From: DASXMT01 sp036521415
GTDB lineage: Bacteria > Actinomycetota > Acidimicrobiia > Acidimicrobiales > RAAP-2
NCBI GenBank assembly: GCA_036521415.1
Contig: DATDHU010000071.1
Coordinates: forward strand, 48,313 to 112,312
Length of the DNA: 64,000 nucleotides
Reading direction: 5' to 3'
The first letter of the stretch is position 1. Every line of letters begins with the position of its first letter. A program made the position numbers and the translations under genes. A model generated the notes under the pieces. It saw only the letters and a list, made by a program, of their open reading frames with translations. It searched no databases and was not told the DNA's origin. Positions 58,828 to 64,000 of this stretch are shown here, piece after piece.

Positions 58828-59418
58828 ATGTTCACACGAGGAAGACTCATAGCTGCCGCATCCGCTCTCGGTGTGCTGTCGGTGGCCGGCGCGTCGGTCG
58901 GGGTGCCTGCGGCCGGTGCCTCGAACAGCTCCGTGGCCTCCAGCCCGGTCACGGGCGTCATATCGGTATCGGCGGCCAAGTCCCTGGGCTACCCGAAGCC
59001 GGTTCTGAAGCCAGTGGGCTCGAACAAGACGGGACAGGCCGGCTGTACGAAGGGAGCGCAGGCCAAGTACGAGGACAGCAACGGCAAGACGGGGGTGGTC
59101 GCAGAGATCCTGGTGTGCACCTCGACCAAGGTGGCCTCGGGCGTCCTGGCCGCGCAGAGAAAGGCCGTTCCCACGGCCACCATGCAGAAGGCGCCGGCCC
59201 AGCTCGGGTCGACCGCATTCGAGACCGCCTCGAACCAGAACGTATACGTGATCTTCTGGCAGCGAGGCAAATTGCTCTCGGTCGTGGCCCTCGACGTGAA
59301 CGTGCCCGCGTCGTCGAGCAGCTCGACCACGACCACCGCGCCACCACCACCGCCCACGGCGGGCCAGCAACAGAGCCTCACGAACGTCGCCCTCGTGCAA
59401 GACAAAGCGCTGAAGTAG
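58828..59418 (+). CDS. Secreted protein of unknown function
   Basis: A 196-residue exported protein. The signal is MFTRGRLIAAASALGVLSVA with AGA-type cleavage residues after it. The mature part has one clear repeat-free domain with cysteines in GQAGCTKGAQAKYED and VAEILVCTSTKVAS (possible disulfide) and a Ser/Thr/Pro-rich end (SSSSSTTTTAPPPPPTAG). No family match comes to mind. The ATG at 58828 is chosen because AAAGG is six bases upstream; the open frame goes 12 codons further 5'. It could be regulated by the divergent two-component system. Confidence 0.75.
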   Translation: MFTRGRLIAAASALGVLSVAGASVGVPAAGASNSSVASSPVTGVISVSAAKSLGYPKPVLKPVGSNKTGQAGCTKGAQAKYEDSNGKTGVVAEILVCTSTKVASGVLAAQRKAVPTATMQKAPAQLGSTAFETASNQNVYVIFWQRGKLLSVVALDVNVPASSSSSTTTTAPPPPPTAGQQQSLTNVALVQDKALK

Positions 59419-59581
59419 TCCCGAGGGGTGGGCTGCCGGTGAGGGAGGTCTCGCTGGGATTCACAGGTGGCACCCAGCACGGACCCAGCCGATCCGCGTA
59501 GAGGTTGCCCACAGTGGCACCCATGATCGACGACAGCCACACCGAAGCGAGTTGGACGGGGAGCACCACGGCGGGAGCTGG

Positions 59582-61786
59582 ATGGCAACCCCCACGGCGA
59601 CAGCCGCGTCTCGGTGGGGGGCCGCGTCGATGACCACGCTGCTCGAGCCGGTTGCGCCCGAAACCGAGGCGCAGCCCTCCGAACCGAGCCGCCGCGCTTG
59701 GATGCGGCGGATCATCCTGGGCCGTCCCGGCGACCCCCGTTGGGTCCGGCCCAGCCTCATCGCGCTCCTCGTCTCCACGGCGGTGGCCTATCTGTGGGCC
59801 CTGGGCGACTCGGGCTGGGCCAACTCGTTCTACTCGGCCGCGGTACAGGCCGGGACCAAGAGCTGGAAGGCCTTCTTCTTCGGTTCGTCCGACGCCTCCA
59901 ACTTCATCACCGTCGACAAGCCCCCCGCCTCCCTCTGGGTGATGGAGATCTCTGCCCGCATCTTCGGCGTGAACTCCTGGAGCATCCTCGTGCCCCAGGC
60001 GCTGGAGGGCGTGGCGACGGTCGGAGTCCTCTACGCCACCGTCCGGAGGTGGTTCAGCCCCGGCGCCGCACTGATCTCGGGGGCACTCTTGGCCCTGACC
60101 CCAGTGGCGGTGCTCATGTTCCGCTTCAACAATCCCGACGCCCTGTTGGTGCTGTTGCTGGTGGTCGCGGCGTACGCCGCCGTTCGGGCCCTCGAGCGGG
60201 CCCAGACCTGGTGGTTGGTTGCGGCCATGGCCTGCGTGGGCACCGGTTTCATCACCAAGATGCTGCAGGCCGTCATCATCGTGCCGGTCATCGGCCTCGT
60301 CTATCTGCTGTTCGCCCCCACGCCCCTGCCACGGCGGATCCGCCAGCTACTGCTGGCCGCCGTGGCGCTGGTCGTCTCGGCCGGCTGGTGGGTGGCCGCG
60401 GTGGCCCTCACGCCTGCTTCGAGTCGCCCCTACATCGGAGGCTCCGAGGACAACAACATCGTGAACCTCATCTTCGGCTACAACGGCTTCGGCCGGCTGT
60501 CCGGGAACGAGGCGGGGAGCATCGGCGGGGCCGGGGCCGCCGGCTCCCGTTGGGGCGCCACCGGTTGGAGCCGCTTATTCGGACCCGACATGGGCGGACA
60601 GATCTCCTGGCTGCTCCCGGCCGCGCTGGTCCTGTTGGCGGCGGGGCTGTGGATCACGTTGCGGGCCGCCCGTACCGATCGGACGCGAGCCGCCCTGGTG
60701 TTCTGGGGCGGGTGGCTCCTCTTGACCGGGGCCATCTTCAGCTTTGCCGCCGGCATCATCCATCCCTATTACACCGTGGCCCTGGCGCCGGCGATCGCCG
60801 CGTTGGTCGGCATCGGCACGGTCATGCTGTGGCAGCGCCGGGAGCAGTTGTGGGTCCGGATCGTGCTGGGGGCCACGCTGGCCCTCACCGGGGTGTGGGC
60901 CTTCAGGCTCTTGAGCCGGAGCCCGACGTGGCTCCCTGCCCTGCGGTTCTTGGTCCTGGTGGGTTGCGTCGCTACCGGCTTGGCCATTGCCGTGGTCCCG
61001 CACCTGCGTGGCCGCCTGGCCGCTGCCGTGGCCGTCGTGGCCGTGATCGTGGCCTGCGCCGGCCCGGCGGCCTATGCCGTGGACACCATCGCCACGCCGC
61101 AAGCTGGCGCCATTCCCTCTGCCGGCCCCACGGTGGCCGGGACGTTCGGTCCCGGTGGCTTCGGCGGCGCAGCGGGTGGTCGGTTCCCCGGCGCCGCGGG
61201 CGCGGCCGCGGGTCGTTTCCCTGGCGCGGCCGGCGGTCGCTTCCCCGGCGCAGCGGGCGGTCGTTTCCCCGGCGCGGCCCGCGGCACGGGCCAAATACCT
61301 CGAGGTCTTGCCGGTGGCCGCGCCGCGGCGGGGGCGGCCGGCGGGCTGGGCCCATTCGCCCGCGGCGGCGCCGGAGGGCTTCTGCAGGCCAGCACGCCAG
61401 GCAAGGCGCTGGTGACCGCGCTCCAACACGATGCCGCTCAGTACAAGTGGGTGGCGGCCACCGTCAACTCGAATTCAGCCGCCGGCTACCAGCTGGCTTC
61501 GGGTGAACCCGTCATGGCGATTGGCGGGTTCAACGGGACCGACCCTGCACCTACCCTCGCTCAGTTCGAACAGTACGTCCGTTCCGGCCAGATCCACTAC
61601 TACATCTCGAGCAGCGGTCGAGGTGGCTTCGGTGGCGGTTTCGCTGGAGGAGGCGGCATCGGTGGGGGGAGCTCAAGCAGCTCGGCGTCGGCCATCGGCA
61701 GCTGGGTGACGAGCCACTACACGGCAAAGACGGTCGGCGGGTCGACCATCTACGACCTGACCCAGCCCATCACGACTTCGGGGTAG
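59582..61786 (+). CDS. GT39-type (ArnT/PMT-like) membrane glycosyltransferase
   Basis: A 734-residue GT-C transferase that moves a sugar from a lipid carrier to protein or glycan outside the membrane. The first ~490 residues have about 10-12 hydrophobic helices; the GT-C acidic site falls in GDSGWANSFYSAAVQAGTKS, and VDKPPASLWVMEISARIFGV and MFRFNNPDALLVLLLVVAAY are the typical ArnT/PMT_2 segments. After residue ~500 comes a Gly/Ala-rich repeat region (GRFPGAAG units) and a soluble C-terminal part of ~120 residues, with ALQHDAAQYKWVAATVNSNS and MAIGGFNGTDPAPTLAQFEQY. This C-terminal domain is seen in actinobacterial 'YfhO/4-amino-arabinose transferase-like' proteins. Start choice: ATG 59582 with GGGAG upstream. 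Confidence 0.9.
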   Translation: MATPTATAASRWGAASMTTLLEPVAPETEAQPSEPSRRAWMRRIILGRPGDPRWVRPSLIALLVSTAVAYLWALGDSGWANSFYSAAVQAGTKSWKAFFFGSSDASNFITVDKPPASLWVMEISARIFGVNSWSILVPQALEGVATVGVLYATVRRWFSPGAALISGALLALTPVAVLMFRFNNPDALLVLLLVVAAYAAVRALERAQTWWLVAAMACVGTGFITKMLQAVIIVPVIGLVYLLFAPTPLPRRIRQLLLAAVALVVSAGWWVAAVALTPASSRPYIGGSEDNNIVNLIFGYNGFGRLSGNEAGSIGGAGAAGSRWGATGWSRLFGPDMGGQISWLLPAALVLLAAGLWITLRAARTDRTRAALVFWGGWLLLTGAIFSFAAGIIHPYYTVALAPAIAALVGIGTVMLWQRREQLWVRIVLGATLALTGVWAFRLLSRSPTWLPALRFLVLVGCVATGLAIAVVPHLRGRLAAAVAVVAVIVACAGPAAYAVDTIATPQAGAIPSAGPTVAGTFGPGGFGGAAGGRFPGAAGAAAGRFPGAAGGRFPGAAGGRFPGAARGTGQIPRGLAGGRAAAGAAGGLGPFARGGAGGLLQASTPGKALVTALQHDAAQYKWVAATVNSNSAAGYQLASGEPVMAIGGFNGTDPAPTLAQFEQYVRSGQIHYYISSSGRGGFGGGFAGGGGIGGGSSSSSASAIGSWVTSHYTAKTVGGSTIYDLTQPITTSG
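61168..61290 (+). repeat. 24-bp tandem repeats encoding GRFPGAAG
   Basis: About four to five copies of a 24-bp unit within the glycosyltransferase gene; one copy has an extra AAA. Silent differences between copies show the array is not newly formed. Confidence 0.8.
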
Positions 61787-61821
61787 ACGGGCTCAGTACT
61801 GCCATTGGCTAACGTCCGGGG

Positions 61822-62433
61822 GTGGCCGAACACTCGGAGCCCCTGGACGAGGCCGACGTCGACCCCGATCCGTTCGCCCAGTTCGGGCGGTGGTTCGAGG
61901 AGGCCGGGGCCGAGGTCAGGATGCCCGAGGCGGTGGCGCTGGCCACCGTCGACGATCACGGGCGGCCGTCCTTGCGGATGGTGCTCATGAAGGGGTGGGA
62001 CAGGCGGGGCTTCGTCTTCCACACCAACTACGAGAGCCGAAAGGGACGCGAGCTCGCCGAGAACCGCTTCGCAGCCTTGCTGTTCTACTGGGACCCGTTC
62101 GGCCGGCAGGTCCGGATCGAGGGCACGGTCGAGAAGCTGTCGGCCGAGGAGTCCGACGCCTACTTCAACAGCCGACCGCTCGGCGCCCAGATCGGCGCTC
62201 ACGCGTCACGACAGAGTGAGACCGCCAGCAGCCGAGCGTGTCTTGACCTGAGGGTGCAGGAGCTGACCAAGGAATTCGAAGGACAGGCGGTGCCCCGGCC
62301 GGCCTGGTGGGGCGGGTACCGACTGGCGCCTGATTCCTTCGAGTTCTGGCAGAACCGGGATGACCGGTTGCACGACCGCCTGCGCTACCTGCCGGTCGGG
62401 AGCGGCTGGCAGATCGACCGCCTGCAGCCCTGA
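61822..62433 (+). CDS. pdxH: Pyridoxamine 5'-phosphate oxidase
   Basis: PdxH oxidises pyridoxamine or pyridoxine 5'-phosphate to pyridoxal 5'-phosphate using FMN. The 203-residue length is normal. Family segments: PEAVALATVDDHGRPSLRMV, GFVFHTNYESRKGRELAENR, FGRQVRIEGTVEKLSAEESD, YFNSRPLGAQIGAHASRQS, and the C-terminal PDSFEFWQNRDDRLHDRLRY with GWQIDRLQP. GTG 61822 start. No other vitamin B6 gene is close, so it is a stand-alone salvage gene. Confidence 0.96.
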   Translation: MAEHSEPLDEADVDPDPFAQFGRWFEEAGAEVRMPEAVALATVDDHGRPSLRMVLMKGWDRRGFVFHTNYESRKGRELAENRFAALLFYWDPFGRQVRIEGTVEKLSAEESDAYFNSRPLGAQIGAHASRQSETASSRACLDLRVQELTKEFEGQAVPRPAWWGGYRLAPDSFEFWQNRDDRLHDRLRYLPVGSGWQIDRLQP

Positions 62434-62507
62434 TCGGGCGGCGCCACGATCGCCTGGCGCCCCTGATCGCTGGCCGTGATCGCCTGGCGCCCGGAGTCGT
62501 CCGGCCG

Positions 62508-63395
62508 TCACGATCGCCCGTTGTTGGTCCATTCCGGTTGACGCCCACCGATGGCCCTGGTCACGGCGGCGGTCGCTTGCACCAGCCGCTCGCCCAGCCT
62601 CGGCACCTCTTCGGCCGTCACCGTCGGCGGCAGGTCGAACAGGGAGAGGGCCAACTGCACCGACGCGTCGGCGCCGAAGACCGGTGCGGCCAGCATGCTC
62701 AACCGATAGGAGCGGTGAGGCTGGAGGTCCACCAAGAGGTACTCCTGTTGCTCCAGCTCCTCGAGCACCTCGGACAGCGGCCGGTCGCCGTCGGCCATTG
62801 CCCGCTCCAGCAGCGCCCGTGCGTCCACCTCGAGCGACAAGGAGTAGCCCCGTTCGCGGACCCGGTCGACGGCCGCCCGGTAGCCATCCAGCTGCGCCTC
62901 GGTGGCGTCGGGACCCAGGCGTCGAAGCCAACGATCGATGCGGGTCGGGCCGGCCCAGGCCAGGAACACCGTCCCCAAGGGTGGGGCCAGGGGAATGCGC
63001 TGTCCGGCCTGGACATGAACGCTCAGCGGCCTCGCGCTCCCCACCACCGCCAGCAGCACGATGTCGTCGCCCAAGACGGCGGACGCCACGCACTGCACCC
63101 CGAGCTCCTTGGCCACGTCCTGCATCTCGTCCCGGGCGTAGTCGACGACCTCGAGCTGGGGGGCTCCGGCGGCACCAGCGAGAGCGGCCAGGGCCGGTCC
63201 CAGCCGGTAGGTCTTGTCCCGAGGATGACGTACGACCCATCCCCGATCGGTCAGGGTGGCGAGCAGGCCGTGTGCGGTCGCCTTGCTCAGATCAAGCCGG
63301 CGGCACAGCTCCGACAGGGTGAAGTCGCGGTCGGGATGGGATCCGAGGAACTCGACGACGTCGACGATGCGCTCGGCCGAGGATGACTGGGCCAT
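62508..63395 (-). CDS. IclR-family transcriptional regulator
   Basis: A 295-residue IclR regulator. The winged helix-turn-helix is residues about 10-70 (FTLSELCRRLDLSKATAHGL, RGWVVRHPRDKTYRLGP) and the effector domain about 80-265 (VDYARDEMQDVAKELGVQCV, LSVHVQAGQRIPLAPPLGTV, GYSLSLEVDARALLERA). A C-terminal extension of about 20 residues follows. It is the neighbour of an SGNH hydrolase gene starting on the same strand upstream. Targets and ligand unknown; IclR members often control carbon or aromatic catabolism. Confidence 0.93.
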   Translation of the reverse strand: MAQSSSAERIVDVVEFLGSHPDRDFTLSELCRRLDLSKATAHGLLATLTDRGWVVRHPRDKTYRLGPALAALAGAAGAPQLEVVDYARDEMQDVAKELGVQCVASAVLGDDIVLLAVVGSARPLSVHVQAGQRIPLAPPLGTVFLAWAGPTRIDRWLRRLGPDATEAQLDGYRAAVDRVRERGYSLSLEVDARALLERAMADGDRPLSEVLEELEQQEYLLVDLQPHRSYRLSMLAAPVFGADASVQLALSLFDLPPTVTAEEVPRLGERLVQATAAVTRAIGGRQPEWTNNGRS

Positions 63396-63408
63396 GTGCA
63401 GTCGCTAC

Positions 63409-64000
63409 CTACGTGCTCGGGGCAGGGTTCGACGGGGTGGCGGTGGCCGCCTTGGATCGGGTGGCGGTGGCGTCGAGGCTGGCCCGCACGACGGAGCCGA
63501 TGGCCTCAGCCAGGACCCGGTGGCCCTCGTCCCCCGGGTGGACCCCGTCGGCCAGCTGGTCGGCGGCCAACAACGCACCCCCACGTACCAGGTGGAGCCG
63601 GGGGTCGGCTGCGGCTGTGCGCTCGATCCTCGCCTCGATGACCGCCCGCAGGTCGCCCAGCGTGGCGCCGAGGCGATTGGGCTGGTCCTCGGCATCGGGC
63701 CTGATCACCGGCGAGGCCACCACCATCGGGGTGTCCGGGTGGCCCGAGCGCACCAGGTCGACGAAGGCGTCGAGGCCCGCTCCGACCTGTTCGGCCGAGT
63801 GCTGGATGCGTGTCCAGCAGTTGGTCCCGTAGCTGAGGCTGATCACGTCGGCCTCGAGCCCGGCGATCTCCTCGGCGCTCACCATCTCGCCCCGGGCCGC
63901 ACCGGCGTAGCCCATGTTGACGACGTCGAGGCCGTACCGACGACCGGCGATGGCGGGCCAGGCACGTCCCGGATTGCTTGCCGCCCAGCCCTCGGCGATC
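63409..64000 (-). CDS. SGNH/GDSL hydrolase, N-terminus beyond window edge
   Basis: A partial esterase of the SGNH family; the frame is open to the window end, so the start is missing. Visible: DVISLSYGTNCWTRIQHSAE (block III-like with Asn), PMVVASPVIRPDAEDQPNRL, and ADGVHPGDEGHRVLAEA with the catalytic Asp and His of block V. Upstream residues include NPGRAWPAIAGRRYGLDVVN. The GDSL serine must lie outside the window. It acts on short-chain esters or acetylated sugars; substrate unknown. Its stop is 13 bases from the IclR start. Confidence 0.88.
   Translation of the reverse strand, partial: IAEGWAASNPGRAWPAIAGRRYGLDVVNMGYAGAARGEMVSAEEIAGLEADVISLSYGTNCWTRIQHSAEQVGAGLDAFVDLVRSGHPDTPMVVASPVIRPDAEDQPNRLGATLGDLRAVIEARIERTAAADPRLHLVRGGALLAADQLADGVHPGDEGHRVLAEAIGSVVRASLDATATRSKAATATPSNPAPST

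Noticed and set aside
1..64000. tRNA, rRNA, insertion sequences, integrase or attachment sites
   Set aside because: I found no cloverleaf-like or rRNA-like sequence, no transposase motif, and no flanking direct repeat that would mark an island.

Overview
The window is high-GC DNA, densely coded on both strands, with many GTG starts, ATGA/GTGA stop-start overlaps and strong GGAGG-type ribosome sites. The gene families point to an actinobacterium, plausibly of the Acidimicrobiia type: two F420-type luciferase-like oxidoreductases, a mycofactocin-type short-chain dehydrogenase, DUF35/thiolase pairs, paired MaoC hydratases, a fused IcmF mutase, a SigJ-like sigma factor and a MprAB-like two-component pair. 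Taxonomy is inferred from gene content only. I see no rRNA, tRNA, CRISPR array, transposase or integrase.

Left part (1-11.4 kb): an aldo/keto reductase cut by the edge, an ABM monooxygenase, then a coupled DUF35 + thiolase + cyclase operon. Acetoacetyl-CoA synthetase follows on the minus strand; its start codon overlaps the stop of a 46-codon acyl-CoA dehydrogenase remnant. Next are a MaoC-type hydratase pair, a degenerate MBL-fold protein with a zinc ribbon, an SRPBCC protein and a triple-GAF SpoIIE-like phosphatase. 11.4-17.0 kb is a molybdenum island: a HTH-TOBE (Mop) regulator, modA with a fused modB-modC, a DUF488 protein, mobA-moaC and mogA.

17-24 kb holds a decayed deazaflavin-type oxidoreductase, a cyclic-nucleotide-binding protein with a clear promoter, a four-helix membrane protein with a repeat tail, a secreted lipase, an acyl-CoA synthetase, a crotonase, a HAD hydrolase and a MarR regulator. 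24.2-31.9 kb is a minus-strand acyl-CoA operon: CaiB-type CoA transferase, YtcJ-type amidohydrolase, crotonase and IcmF. 32-34.3 kb is a cupin-P450-PaaY operon. A DrrAB-type exporter (34.3-36.2 kb) is divergent from a SigJ-like sigma factor across a promoter region carrying five tandem 18-bp repeats.

37.4-51.8 kb is an accessory catabolic region: LLM oxidoreductases, SnoaL proteins, a branched-chain-type solute receptor, SDR and zinc alcohol dehydrogenases, an amidohydrolase, a CGSC (UGSC-family) protein with an uncharacterised partner and a TetR regulator, and several crotonases. 52-53.9 kb is an ApbE flavin-transfer operon with a ferric-reductase-like membrane protein, but the small secreted protein where the flavin carrier is expected lacks an FMN-binding domain and ends in SGAS. 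54-64 kb carries a lipoprotein, a GT2-GtrA glycosyltransferase, a two-component pair, a large GT39-type membrane glycosyltransferase with Gly/Ala repeats, pdxH, an IclR regulator and an SGNH hydrolase cut by the right edge.
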